Below, piece by piece: positions 34,110 through 46,339 of a stretch of DNA of 64,000 nt (its first letter is position 1; each line of letters begins with the position of its first letter). The notes under the pieces are model-generated. The model was not told the origin of the DNA and did not search any database. It saw nothing but the letters and a program-made list of their open reading frames with translations. Origin of the DNA: Mya arenaria (lineage: Eukaryota; Mollusca; Bivalvia; Myida; Myidae); assembly GCF_026914265.1 (NCBI RefSeq), contig NC_069127.1:25434637-25498636 (forward strand), read 5' to 3'. The position numbers and the translations under genes were made by a program.

Positions 34110-34485
34110 TGCACTATAAGTCCCAAATAAGATTTACCACAATTAATAATATTGTTTTAATATTCCAAAAAGAATGAATAAATGTCGAAAACAATGGTTC
34201 TTATGAAGGATACCGAGTTTAATTTTTTAAGGAATGAGCATAAAACACGTTATTTCAGTATTTTGACCTTACCGTGAGACTAAAGTTGACCACAGTAAAT
34301 CTTTTAGCATTCACCAATCATTTAATATGTTTGCGCTTTCTGCTTTTAAATACACGGTTACAATCTTGTTATCAGTAATTAATATTTTCTATAAATGCAT
34401 TATTTAGTTAAAGGTTTATCAGTCAAAATTGATGTTTGTTATACATGTGTATGTATTGATTTTGAATAAGAATGCCACTTCAATC
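34110..34485 (+). repeat. Dispersed repeat F, copy 1
   Basis: Matches 52185-52475 in the same orientation: AATGAATAAATGTCGAAAAC, GAAGGATACC, TTATCAGTAATTAATATTTT and AAAGGTTTATCAGTCA. No coding capacity. Class unknown. Confidence 0.65.
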
Positions 34486-35356
34486 AGGTAGACAGTTATT
34501 CTACCGCGGTTTTTATAAATACATTGTATATAAAAATCCTTATATTATTAATATAAGAATAAAGTTTATTAATTTCGTTTAGACAGCCACTCAAGCAGCA
34601 TCAAGCTATCATTAAAATATAACATTTAAACAAACAAAACCACAAAATCACTTTTTTTCATATTTATGTAAAATGGTAAACATCAACAAATTCAATGCTT
34701 TCAATAATTACTCATAAACAACGTTTTTATAGGCATTTCGTTGGAATTCATAATCTAAAATTGATCGTAAAGATTTGAGCAAAAAATTCTTATGAATAAC
34801 ATGAACCTAGGGAGCAAAGCTACCCTAAGCAGTCCGAGGTAGATGGGTATATGCTAAATGATAAAAGAAAAGCGTGAACATAGTGCGTATAAAAACGGCA
34901 CATCAAAAGTAATACTGATATTAATAAGTAAATAAAAATAAGACAAATGATATGGTTATGGCACTTTTCAGAACAGAACATGCATTAACAAAATGGCCGC
35001 ATGCATATAAAGCAAAATATTGTACAAAAATGTCAACAACTACAAACATTCATACATTTTTTAAAAAAAGCGAAATCACAAATAAAACATTCAAAATAAA
35101 TAAAATGTGTAAAACTATGAATAATAAATAAATAAAAACATTCCAAGTGACCCTAATGTATAAGTGTTTCGTCGATATGGTATATACTATGTAAAATGTA
35201 ACCACTTGTAAATATGTCCAATACTTCCGGTAGTAACACCAAAAATAGATAAATAAATATACATTGTTTTCGTGACTAGTTCGATAACTTTCTTGTTGCA
35301 CATCCTTTCAAACAACCTTTATATTGGCGACGCACCGCCTTTCAAGATCTAAATTT
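34486..35356. other. 3' flank of IAP-C, no gene seen
   Basis: AT-rich; expected to contain the 3' untranslated region of IAP-C. A TTTATT word (AATAAA on the minus strand) is at about 34563. Nothing else supported. Confidence 0.35.
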
Positions 35357-35553
35357 CTACGACATGTAAGCTCGAACCGTCCCTTTTATGACTTTGCGAC
35401 ATATGGCACACTTTCGCAGCACACTTGCGCATTCTACACAAGCTACCAAGTGGCCACATGGTAAAAACACGACACAGGCGTCTTTGTCCATGCATACTTT
35501 GCACATCATTTGCTGCTTCAACTGCTCGTTTTCATACTTCAGCCTTTTGGCAA
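35357..35553 (-). CDS. IAP-C exon 4, RING finger
   Basis: 65 residues and [15 protein letters not shown] helix, CKVC, PCGH, CVEC, CAIC, then tail KGTVRAYMS. All eight zinc ligands are present. Confidence 0.92.
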
Positions 35554-37773
35554 CTGTAAGAAAATGACAAACATGTTTAATGTGCTAAAACATAACCATG
35601 TCCGCAAGACACTTTACAATGAGCAGAGTATACAGTATTTTACGACACCAGGACCGATATCTCGAAAATTACACTTTAGTAAATTATTTCAATTAGCTTA
35701 AAACATAATCAAATTTGATTTTGATGGATAAACATTAATTTGTTTATGAATGAGTATCATCAAGTTAATTCCTTATTTAAGTATTAAAGTAGAAGAACGA
35801 AAAATATAACTGGATAATAGAAAAGAAAGTGTGAGCGTAGCTTGATCCTGTTATAGGGAATAAGTTTCGAGAAATTCGTGCCTGGTGCATTCAGATAACA
35901 GTGTGTGTTTTTATCTTAAATTTAATCGTAAAAGGATGTGTTTTTATTGTAATTTCAATAAGCTCTACCATAAAGCAGTGATTAAAATTAGCATTAGCAA
36001 GAGCAGATTTAAACCCTTGGTTTAATAATTACCTTCATTCGGGTTAATTTCGCTTTCCTCGAGAAGAACTTCACTCTTGAGAACCTCTGTCTTATATTTA
36101 CAAGAGTGTCCGTGCTCGTCGTGATCATCGTCCTCAGAAGGTGGTGTTAAGGACTTCTGCGAGTGATACTCCGGAAGTGGTTGCTGTGATAGAGGACTTT
36201 GAGCAGAGGAAAGCAGGTATTCGAGAGCCTCATCGGGCTGAACTGGTCCTGAAATTTAGAAGTTTTTTTTCAATTTCATGCTCGAACAGTTAAATTATTA
36301 CTTAATTGGAACTGCTTGCATTATAATATTTATACATACTAGCTTGACATGTAATATTCAGGAGATTAACCGCCTTTGCTAAGGGAGACTTGCCTTACCC
36401 TTACCCTGCCTATGATAAGAGAAATGATTTTTATAGCTTTGTTTATGATATTTACATGTATTTATTCTGAATAAATAGTATATGGCATTATGAATAAAAC
36501 TTGTTGAAAATTCCCTTATTTGTTGTCTTGTGAATAATTATTACTTTTACTAAGCTTTGTATAATGAAGATATTTACCGGAATTTATTCTGCGTAAATTA
36601 TATAAGGCATTGTCAATGGAACTTCTTGAAAACCCCATATCTTGAAGTTCTTTGAGTAAATCTTCATCACAGTCAGTATTTGATTGCGTTTGGAAGAAGT
36701 CTTGTAAATTAGAGTAGACGTCATCTGAGCCCCCGAATGCTCCAACAAGTCGACATGAATCGATGAAACTCTGCCCCTTCTTTTGCTGCACGTACTCGCA
36801 GTTCGGGAACCAACGCGCATGCTCAATCCAAGGATCGTCACCAGCCTCCCAGTTGCGCATGCCTCCACCGCAGGAGAAACAGCGGACACAATCGGCAACC
36901 CCTGAAATATAAATAATTTGTATTTAATCTTCGACATGTTGCTGTTTATATAACGTTTTTGATGAAATTAAATACAAAAAGAAACGCATTATATATTTGT
37001 TTGTTCGCTTCTAGCTCAATTATATTTTGTTGCAACTCACCTGTGTAAAACAAGCCAGCATCCGCCAACAGATTTGAAGTAATGATATGGGAGAACGCCC
37101 AACTTATAAAGGTGGCCATTCTATCAGTGTTTGAGACGTAGTCAGGGTATTTCGCGCAACTTTGAGGTATAGGAGTTGTCTCCCGTCTCTCGCAATATAT
37201 AGAATCGACTGTTTCACGCTCCATTTCGCTTGTATTTGGAAATCCAGTTTGGGCGTTATTTAAAGCATCGTAACTTTGTTTGTTATTTATAGATTCAAAA
37301 TCTTTAACGGGAATCCCGTGTTTTTCTGGCCCGGTAACTAAATCGTCAGGTCCACCACTAGCTGATTCTTCTGGAACTTTCTGGGTTTCCGTTTCAGAAT
37401 CACAGTCTCCAGGATGAATAGGAATATTGGACTTGTCTAATTTATTCATAAACGGACAATTTGGCTGCAACTGTTTATGTATTTCATCGACAGGCAATTC
37501 CATCGGCCATTCATTATTTTTAACTCCACAACTAAAACATTGCATCAAATCCTTTTCCCCGTTGTAGAAAAATCCACTTTGTGCCAACCTAACGAAACTT
37601 GCATCCATTTCCCCTTGAAATTTGTTAAAGGATTGAAACCGTGCCCATTCATTTTTCATTTGATCGTCAAACGTCTCGTGTCTAGTTTCATTCCCCTGAT
37701 ATAACAACACATTGCTCTTTAAATTTCCATTCGCACCGTGAGAGTCAAACTGATTTTCGCGTATACCTTCCAT
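35357..37773 (-). CDS. IAP-C: BIR-BIR-UBA-RING inhibitor of apoptosis
   Basis: Four exons (37773-37041, 36901-36578, 36248-36033, 35553-35357) with GT-AG sites and constant phase give 489 residues with no break. BIR1 (about 42-108) has C79-x2-C82-x16-H99-x6-C106. BIR2 (about 208-281) has C252-x2-C255-x16-H272-x6-C279. UBA is at about 324-352 ([20 protein letters not shown]), then an acidic linker ([11 protein letters not shown]) and a RING at 442 onward. Roles expected from the family: inhibition of caspase activation and ubiquitin signalling through RING E3 activity, in the cytosol. Unlike A it has no hydrophobic N-terminus and no N-I-T repeats. It is the most compact and conventional copy, similar in plan to vertebrate cIAPs without CARD. 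Exact orthology is not claimed. Confidence 0.92.
36033..36248 (-). CDS. IAP-C exon 3, acidic linker
   Basis: 72 codons, low complexity, acidic/histidine-rich centre. Flanked by TTTCAG acceptor and GAAG|GTAATT donor, like exon 3 of A and B. Confidence 0.85.
36578..36901 (-). CDS. IAP-C exon 2, BIR2 zinc site and UBA
   Basis: 108 codons beginning [11 protein letters not shown], with the MGF UBA core at its end and donor TCCG|GTAAAT. Confidence 0.92.
37041..37773 (-). CDS. IAP-C exon 1, BIR1 and start of BIR2
   Basis: 244 codons plus one base, donor ACACAG|GTGAGT. ATG 37773 is the first in frame. BIR1 is complete; the linker 110-205 is polar and unstructured. Confidence 0.92.
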
Positions 37774-37817
37774 GTTGCTTAATATTTACTGCTGTGCAAC
37801 TCTTCATTTATCGTCCT

Positions 37818-37843
37818 ATTATATACAATTAAACTGTATAAAT
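37818..37843 (-). promoter_or_regulatory. Possible TATA elements of IAP-C
   Basis: On the minus strand TATATAAT (37825-37818) and ATTTATACAG (37843-37834) lie 45-70 nt before the start codon. If used, the 5' untranslated region would be very short. Sequence match only. Confidence 0.25.
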
Positions 37844-37916
37844 AGAAAATACGTAAAACCCGTGGGATTCCACCTATTATAAAATAACTCAAGATGTTTT
37901 ATTAGTACTGGCCTAG

Positions 37917-38165
37917 GGGTGTTATTCATGAAGTCCTAACATAAGTCACTTTCATAATTTTATTATCTCTTTTGTCATATGAAATAAAAAATAAAGTATT
38001 TCCAAAATACATTATTTCTATTGTCCTTATTAAAAAATAAACACAAAAATTAATGTTGTATACACTTAATTATACATTTCTTTTCATTTGACTATGAAAA
38101 TTTTAAGAAATTGACTTAGGTTAGGAAATTACTCAAGATGTTTTATGAATACCGGCCGTGGCAGT
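37917..38165. mobile_element. Small MITE with GTATTCAT ends
   Basis: GGGGTGTTATTCATGAAGTC and AAGTCACTTTCAT at left face AAATTGACTTAGGTTAGG and TTTTATGAATACCGGCC at right in reverse complement. About 250 bp, non-coding. Confidence 0.5.
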
Positions 38166-38514
38166 TTAGTCAATCATCTGACTCCTGAATGCATGCGTCT
38201 GTGTCCTGTCTAACTCATGGTTGATTGTTGAACAAATTATATGAACGGGGTAGCAGGCTCTTTAAGCGTCATTTACCCAGACTCAGAAATGTATTTTGAT
38301 GAAAAATAAAAAATATAACCTTTTTTTCATTCATTTTACAAACATATTAGCAAATGGCACTAAAACATTCAAAAAGTATTATTATTCAGCAGAGTTCACC
38401 GTCACTGTTTTACTAGAAGGAAAGGTACAGTAACTTGAAATAAGATTTATAATTTTGAATCTTGAGTCTGAACTGTGTAAACACTATGTTACTATTTCTC
38501 ACCGTTCTTGTACA

Positions 38515-38690
38515 TTGTTAGCAGTCCTGGTACTACTTTGATTTTTCAAATTCGCTAACGGACATCCAATCATAATACCGCGTAGGGAAACATTACGTCA
38601 GTGAATCCCCAGATGCAGCTCGAAGTTGCAGGTATCGTGAGCATCACTACGAACTATGGCACAAGTGCCCTAGTCCAAAAAATCAGACCT
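38515..38690 (+). repeat. Dispersed repeat, partner at 690-905
   Basis: Inverted relative to 690-905; see that entry for the shared blocks. Confidence 0.6.
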
Positions 38691-40510
38691 TTTATGTGTT
38701 TATCAAAATTGTATTAATATTGCTCTCAATTTGTGACGATTGTGTGCAACACTACTAAGCATCCCCATTTGGTAGCCATCAATATTGCTATCATAAATTT
38801 AACTGTTGTTTACAAACCTAACATACAAGGGGTTATATTGATTACACATTGGTTGATCTGTCTGACCGAGATGACATACGAAACACATTAGCGCGGTTCC
38901 GGCCGTTTCTGAAAGCCGTTACCATTAGTGCCATTAGTATCACCACAGCAATTAGCAAATGTAACTTCCAACGAACACCTCATATGGGGAATGTGTCACT
39001 AAGTAACGACTGTCGTATGCGTACATGTTTCATCTGCGTGTCTGTAGTTCCGCAAGGCTATTGAGAGAAACGGAATATCACGATTACTGGTTCCAAGCGG
39101 AGAGGACTTTGTAAAAAATCAAAAACAATGAATGCAAGTATTTGTGGTGAAGTTATTAATTTGAATTCGATTTTGGAGTTCGTAGAACTATAATCATATC
39201 AAGACATTAGACGCTGTGTATAAGCAGGTTTATCGGCGCGGATTGTTGAGGGCGCAATCTGAATGAGCTGAGGGCAGTCGGCCGCCCGGGCGGCTGGTGG
39301 GATGGAAGAGTCTCGGGACGGCCCCATCGCCCCGTCGGACGGTACCCAAAGGCTCTTCAAGGTCCACGTAGACTACTGGTATGGCTATGGGAAATTTATG
39401 TCTCTCTGTACATTGTTTACCAAGTTAATGCGTTAGTGCTTATGTTCATGTTCCTGTACTTAAAAAGAGGGGGCGTGCGGGGATGAAAACCTAGCAATTA
39501 TTTTAAAGTCGCCGTCACTGTTTTTACGTTCTTCGTGTCATGCATAAGAATAGAAATCCATTTTCGCTCAAAAAGATTAATACATGAGCTATTAGAGAGG
39601 AATTCTAAACATGAAGGGCTAAGTTTTATAATAAACCACCTCATTCTGTGATCTAATTCAACCTTAATATATCAAGCTGATTTCTGCCATGTCATATCGC
39701 GGAGGTGTAACTACCCCACCCCCTCCCCCTCCTTTAAAATCTTAAGAAATACAATGGAATAGCTAAACTGCCTGTAGCCTGAGTGTAGGAATTACTACCC
39801 AAATCCTTATGAATATAAAGTGTTCAGCGCGCTTTTTAATTTCCGTCTTCTCAGAATCTGTATAAGCCTTACCATACTTGGAAATATACTTTTCCTGTTC
39901 GGTATAGTTTGCGCTTTTAAATCATTTTGACTTATCAATCGTATTGTACATTGTTTTAATTTCATCTTTCAGAAAGTTTTATGTGAATCACTTTAAATCA
40001 AGGAAATAAAAGTTGCGTGATATACATGCGCGAATGATTTTAGTGGTAGTTCTTGAAAGTTTTAAATTTCATTAAAATGAATTGACAGTGTAACAACCAA
40101 CTGGAGAAATATCAACAACCCTTTGTATTTGTAATTTCAAACACATTATAATGGATTGCCAAATATTTCAATTCGAAAAAAGCCATAGTCTAACGTTTCG
40201 TATTTTGCAGAGAAGACATTTATTTTAATTTAAAATCACTGTATATCTTAATTATTCTATGAAACGACAGTAAAATAACAATGTTAAAATGTCGAAACTT
40301 TTGCTAAAATAGTTTAATTTAACGTGACTTTGGGTGTCCGTTTCAATAATTACTTTTATTTGAATATGAAACGGTTTACTGCATATCTGCAATGCAACCT
40401 TTTCAAACAGGTGCCAATATTCAAACATCAAGCACTGTATGCATGAAACCAACTTGTCAAGATTTTGCGCTGAATACGACGGCCAATCAAAATGTAAGCG
40501 TTAACACGAA
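38691..40510. other. Intergenic, one GC-rich islet
   Basis: No confirmed gene. GC-rich islet at 39230-39385 described separately. Frames at 38849-39064 and 40252-40452 have no recognisable domain. Confidence 0.4.
39302..39378 (+). CDS. Possible short first exon in a GC-rich islet
   Basis: Within about 150 bp of sharply higher GC (GGCCGCCCGGGCGGCTGG just upstream), ATG at 39302 opens MEESRDGPIAPSDGTQRLFK and a little more, to a donor-like TACTG|GTATGG. Unrecognised. It could be the 5' end of a gene or of a retroposon; no following exon was found. Confidence 0.2.
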
Positions 40511-40516
40511 AAAGCG

Positions 40517-40850
40517 GTAACCATTCGGACCATCTCGGCCATTTTATCATCGAAAACAACCTGGATGTATGCCGGTACATCAGTAGAAGTAGTCAAATTT
40601 TACATAATGGTATTAATCAACTGTAGTGTTTTAACTTGTTTTTTGTATTACTAAATTTAAACTGATTGCATATTAGGTGTATTATGTTATATGTCATTTA
40701 TAAGATTAACTGCTGGATTGACGTTACTTCGCGATCTTTTTACAGCGTAGTTAGATACAGTATAAATATTTCTGACATTGTAAATACATCCGAGTCTGTT
40801 TTCGATGATAAATGGCAGCGCCGTTCCAAATGACCGCTAACACGGCGAGA
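40517..40850. mobile_element. Inverted-repeat element
   Basis: Left arm 40517-40580 (GCGGTAACCATTCGGACCAT, TTATCATCGAAAACA) and right arm 40786-40850 (TGTTTTCGATGATAAATGGC, ATGACCGCTAACACGGCG) are imperfect reverse complements about 205 bp apart. Probable MITE. Confidence 0.5.
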
Positions 40851-40957
40851 AAATGAGGTCAGAAAGTAATGGATTGATGTCAATAGTCATATTTACAAAG
40901 CTCTCCTATTCTTGAATAACGCCCGGGTAATAAAGCAATACTGGCCATATCTTATAC

Positions 40958-41395
40958 AGTGTGTGTATACAACGTGATAAATTGCGTCATAAATACTACG
41001 TCGGAAGGCAATATTTGGTTCGATTGAAGACTTTGACAAAAGATAACTTTCCTATTTCTTTACCATTTGAAATGAAACAAAGCGCAGTCCACACCGTTTA
41101 CGGAGCCCCGCCTTTCTTTTACCAGAGTTTGATACGGCCGTCTGACGGAGCACTGCCAAGACATTGTTTTGGAAGTTTGTCTAAGTGTTTGATGAACCTA
41201 ATCACCCAATCAAACTCCGGTTATAAAACAAAGCCGACGGTGTGGCTCTTTCAGCGGTATAGACTACCCTTTGTTTCATTTAAAAGGGTGTAGTAAAAGA
41301 AAAGTTATCTTTGATTTAAGTCTTCATTTTAAACAAAATGTTACCTTCTGACATAGCATATATGATGTAATTTACCACGTGGTATACACACACTG
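40958..41395. mobile_element. MITE family C, copy 2
   Basis: CAGTGTGTGTATAC at left and GTATACACACACTG at right, with TACGTCGGAAGGCAA and TTACCTTCTGACATA inside. Flanked by 45-bp direct repeats (40914-40958 and 41395-41439) differing at one position. The 110-codon frame at 40961-41293 is repeat sequence. Confidence 0.8.
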
Positions 41396-41439
41396 AATAA
41401 CACCCGGGTAATAAAGCAATACTGGCCATATCTTATACA

Positions 41440-42812
41440 ATGGTAGAAACATACGTCACGCGCACTAGCTGAAGTGATTCCATGCGGTTTACGAAAACGT
41501 AAACAAATCAAATATTCTTCATTTTTCACACCATTTTCGACAAAGTTCCATGAATAGCAATTACGCAACGAATAACTCTATCTTCATTGTATGCACGGTG
41601 ATGGTTCATTTCTGGAATTAACTCTTCGTATAAGCCTGAAAATGGGATGAGTATTTTTCTAGATCGGGCTCTCTGCGGACGGAATTATATTGTTTTTTGT
41701 TAGAGTCAACTAAAACGATTTTTTTATGTATTTGAGGCGGCACGATCTCGCTAAAATGCCCTATGTAGAATAGTTATTGGACTGTTAACGCTAAAGATCT
41801 GTATAGAACAGTCCGATTTCCTAAAATGATTCCACGCCGACGTACGCTTCCCGGGGGACATAGATACGCCTTAGTCACAATTTGAGATTTCATCACCGAT
41901 AATGTTTTAATATTGCATGATATGTTTGGTAACTTATGTTTTGTTTACATTCTTATTATCGATTATACACGCTTATCAAAACTGAAATACCCCCAAAATG
42001 ACATTCTCATTCATCAGAGTTTTGGTAATGATAAATTTACACCTGTATAAATATTAGTTTCATTATGGACAGACATTTTAAAGAAGTAATAGTTTAAATG
42101 CGTCAATTATCAAACATTGAAATAAAGTTAGAAACATCATATTAATCAAAAACAATAACTATCACATGCACTTATTTCACAATTATTTTATAAGGCAAGC
42201 AGTTTTAAGGTCAATATGACTTAATTTGTTATCGAGGCTTAGGAGAGAGGACAACATTGTGCGAATGTTGGATGACCGATAGATAATGATGAAATATTGA
42301 TAAAAGCGATATAAGAGGATTGATTGATGATTTACAAATGTGAACGTTATTTAAGCATTATGACTCGCAACTTATGAATGAGAAATACTTAGTCACAGGC
42401 CCCCATGAAAATCCCACTTGAAGCACTTACTGAAGTACATTACTAAGAAACACTTAAGTTTCTTCGTAGTTGCAGTTCGAATATTAAGCATCAAGACAAC
42501 TCATCTTAATGTGATATTAATAACTTTAATCATCCACTTCATAAGTAATTATTGCATTGTATTCAGTATAAATTTCCGTTGTTAAGTGCCCCTTTTACGT
42601 TATCACATTTGTGTAATATGGACAATGCTCCTCTTTCCTTATATAACTTCCAGGAAATATAATAGTTACTGTAGATTCGGCCAGAGTTACTGAAACTAAA
42701 CTCGAGGGCTTTCGCGCGAGTGTATAATGTCCTTATCGAGGGTGGTGGGTAAAGGGTGACGTCATCGTTTTGTATTATGTCAATGACAACGTTCTAGCGT
42801 GTGTTCTAGGTG
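41440..42812. other. No gene seen
   Basis: AT-rich. 41995-42025 shares CATTCTCATTCATCAGAG with 62173-62190. No other feature supported. Confidence 0.4.
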
Positions 42813-42935
42813 GCCCGATATGGAGTATACGGGGCAAAGAAAACCATATCGGGTAAGAGCGAAGCTCGAACCCGAATATGGATTCCTGCGAACCGAATAT
42901 TTTTTTCTGCGCCCCGTACTGATCCCATATCGGAT
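42813..42935. repeat. CCGATATGG palindrome
   Basis: CCCGATATGGAGTATACGGG at left and CCCCGTACTGATCCCATATCGG at right are reverse complements with an inner GAGCGAAGCTC palindrome. About 120 bp, probably the core of a small inverted-repeat element. Confidence 0.55.
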
Positions 42936-44120
42936 CACCTGTTACGAACGTAACATATATATCACGTCAACAACCTGTTAATATGTTTCATTTAATCATC
43001 GGAATATTCATCGAAATCGTAAAATAGACGCCATTTTGGTACGATGTAAATTTGGTGACCCAATATTGAAAAATATGGAGTCACCACGTTACCGGTCCTG
43101 GACCAGTGACATTGCGTCATTCATGTTGGAGGCGTGAAATAAATCAATAGCGTTGTTATTTACTCGGGTTATGGATGCATTATTAAAGAAAAGAAGGGAA
43201 TGCCAATTTTACAAGAAATAAAATCAAAGCGCTGAAAGCGCTGCAAGACTGTCGGTTACGTAACTGAAGAAGGCAAACACTACCCCAAAGTTCTTTCAAA
43301 TGAAATGTGATCAAATGATTTCATACAACTGATGAACACCCTTTAAGGTAGATGAAGAAGGATAAATGTGATTATAATAAGCACAAATATATTGGCCCTA
43401 CTTAATCATGTATCCAATTACCTACCAGATTCTTAATTCAAATTTCCTAATTTTGAACCGCTTTAAATAAGTTAAATGCATATTCATTATGTTAAAATTG
43501 CTTCAATTTATGATGTCGCTTATAACAGTTTCAGTAAGCAATTACATTCCTTCATTTCATTAGGGTCTGTAGAAGCCAATGTCTTTAAAATGCAAATACA
43601 ATACAAGCTATACCCAAGATTCAAGGGACATAATAAAAATATAACTTTAAAATGATGCTCTTTCAAGCCTAAAAATGCCTCCCAGAACTTCTATCAACAG
43701 AGTCCACATATCTACAAAATTTGTGCTCGAGTTACTTTCTTTGATATAAAAGTGAAAACAAATCTGCATGGTGCTGTGGCATCATACCATGAAAAAAACT
43801 AATATCTTTAAAATTTGTTTTCTAGTTTTTTTTATTATAAAAGTGTTAATAAATCTGCATGGTGCTGAAGAAAAAAAACTAATATATTAAATTTCAAACC
43901 TGCAGCATTAATTAGCGCCATGTTGTCAAGAATATCTGGACAATTGAATGAAATATGCATGGACCGAAGTGACAGCTGGTTTTTCATTGACAAAAGATGC
44001 CTTTGAGGCAGTTTTAAGATTATGCTATTCAAAGTATGAGGGTAATTGGTACAGTTTTCATTCATATTCAGATGATGGCTGATAATTGTTGATAAACATG
44101 TATCCTCTTAGCAGCAGGGA
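42936..44120. other. No gene seen
   Basis: No supported gene. ATCTGCATGGTGCTG occurs twice (near 43763 and 43853) within a short local duplication. Confidence 0.4.
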
Positions 44121-44129
44121 ATAAGTAAA

Positions 44130-44765
44130 TGACATAGTTTTAATGACCAATATTGGAGATGTGACCTTGACCTCCAAATCCAAAGGGGTCATCTGCTGGT
44201 CACCCCAAACATAAATTTCAAGTTTGAAGGCCATGGGTGCAGACTTTGTCGAGTTGTCACACAGGCAAGCTTTTTGCATTCAATGGTCTGTGACAAATCA
44301 ATAGGGCTCACCTACTGGTCAGGCCCAACCCCAAAGTCAAGTTGTTCAAGGGCCATGGGTGCAGGCTTTGTCCAGTCATTATTAGTACAACCTTTTAGCA
44401 TTCAAGGTCACTGTGATCTTGACATTTGACCCAATGACCCCTTAAATCAATAGGATCTTCTAATAGTCAGACTTAGCCTCCATGTTGAGTTTGAGGGCCA
44501 TAGGTGCAGGCATTGTCAACTTATCAGTCAGAAGTATGGTTTGACACCTTCCTGTTCAAGGTCACTGTGACCTTTGACCATATTACCCCTAAAATCAAAA
44601 GGGGTAATTTACTGGTTAAACCAAACTTTCATGTCAAGTTTGACAATAGGTCTAGGAATTGTAGAGTTATCACCCGGAAAAGCTTTGGTCTACTGTCAGA
44701 CAGACGGACGTAGCGGCCAACATGTCCAAAGCAATATACTCCTCTTCTTTGAAAGGGGCATAATA
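44130..44765 (+). repeat. Diverged tandem repeat of a common invertebrate retroelement tail type
   Basis: Four to five imperfect units of about 130 bp with GTCACTGTGACCTTTGACC, GGGGTCATCTGCTGGTCA, AAGTTTGA(A/G)GGCCAT(A/G)GGTGCAG and GAGTT(A/G)TCAC, ending CAGACAGACGGACGTAG and CTTTGAAAGGGGCATAATAA. This motif set is widespread in molluscs and resembles the 3' tail of RTE-type/SINE elements. Non-coding. Confidence 0.65.
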
Positions 44766-45987
44766 AATTGAAATTGATTAAATATTTTTGTTTATTATGT
44801 TAATTAACTTACATTACATACAACAAGTACCATTTTGATATTTTCGAATGCTCATTTGGGCATGTACATGGGTTTTGATCTGACTATGAACATGAAACTA
44901 CATAGTGATGTTCCCTCCTATCAATTCTAAATTTAAATAACCATGAGAAAAAAAGAATGTTTTCACTGCACCATGAATAAATATGTCAAACAAAATAAAT
45001 GTCAAGTTATTAAAGATTAATTTAACACTGTTCTTTTGATGATTTCCGTGCATTCCTGACTGCAGGTTTTGCCCATTTTCCCACACAGTTATTTCATATT
45101 GGCCTTACAAGGTCAGATCTTGAGTTGGGTCTTCATTGCTGGACACTATCTCTTTATCTCTACAGAAAACACACTGGTGCAAAAAAAGTTATATTCTAAC
45201 TGAACTCTGCATCAATATTCAATTATTTTTTATTGGATTTAGGAAATGTCTTTGTTTTAAAGGGTTCATATAAATTAATGCATTTTTTTCAATTTAATGC
45301 ATTATCATGCTGGACTCTGACATTGATGGTTTAAACAAAGAAGGCATATGATTTGTGTACAGATTAAACATTATTAATTATTAATGTGTTCTTTAATTAA
45401 TAGACAAGTGGCAACAATTTCCCCAGTTAAAAAAGCTTACATTTGTATATCTGCAGATTAATTATTTGCATTTCTTTTGCTTTGATCATTTAAGTCAAAT
45501 GAGTTAGACATGATAATGCATTAAAATAAGAAATATATTTTTTGGCATCAAATTATAGTGTGTGCCTTCAATCTAGAAATAAATTTCTTCTCAACAGATG
45601 CTAAATTATAAAAAAAAATATATAAACCAAGATTTTGATTATGACATACCTGCATAGTTAGTGGTCTCCATAACTGCTCAGAAATGCTCCCTATGACAAA
45701 CTAAGTGCTGGTGTATGGCTGGGTAATAGTGCTGCTCCAACCAATAGTGCAATTCTTCCTACAGGTGGACCAGCTCCTCAATATGGTTTCTGTCATGGCA
45801 GTGATAACAGTATGTAATAACATGCCCTTTTCTACTTTCCAGAGAATGAATCTTCCAATCTAAATTACAAATTTCAGAACAAATATATACATATGCACAT
45901 GTAATGTTGTTAAAAACAAACCATTTAGATGCCACAAAACTGTAAGATTTTAGGTGAAAATTAAGCCAAATAAAAACATTTAGTCAT

Positions 45988-46339
45988 TTAAAGCTGCACT
46001 CTCACAGATTTACTGTTTTTACAACTTTTGTATTTTTGTCTTGGAATGACCTATTTTTTTGCTAAAATATCTGCAAACCAGTGATATAAGACTACTGACA
46101 AAATATTAGATTGCAGACTTCCATATTTCAGGTCGAAAACAAAGGTTTTATGGCTTAAAGCGTTACTAACGGTTTAAGAAAAATGCATAAAACATTTTGA
46201 ACTTAAATATAAACATTTTCTGACAAATTTATTGTCAGCAATCTAATATGAATGGTTAACATGCATTATCACATAAATTGGCCCGTTCCAAGACAAAAAA
46301 TAAATAAAGTAGTCAAAACGTTCAATCTGTAAGAGTGCT
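45988..46339. mobile_element. MITE family B, copy 4
   Basis: Starts TTAAAGCTGCACTCTCACAG, both TGTCTTGG arms, ends AGAGTGCT. It abuts copy 5. Confidence 0.75.

Noticed and set aside
40961-41293. 110-residue protein
   Set aside because: Lies wholly inside MITE-C, which is palindromic and not open in the other copy.
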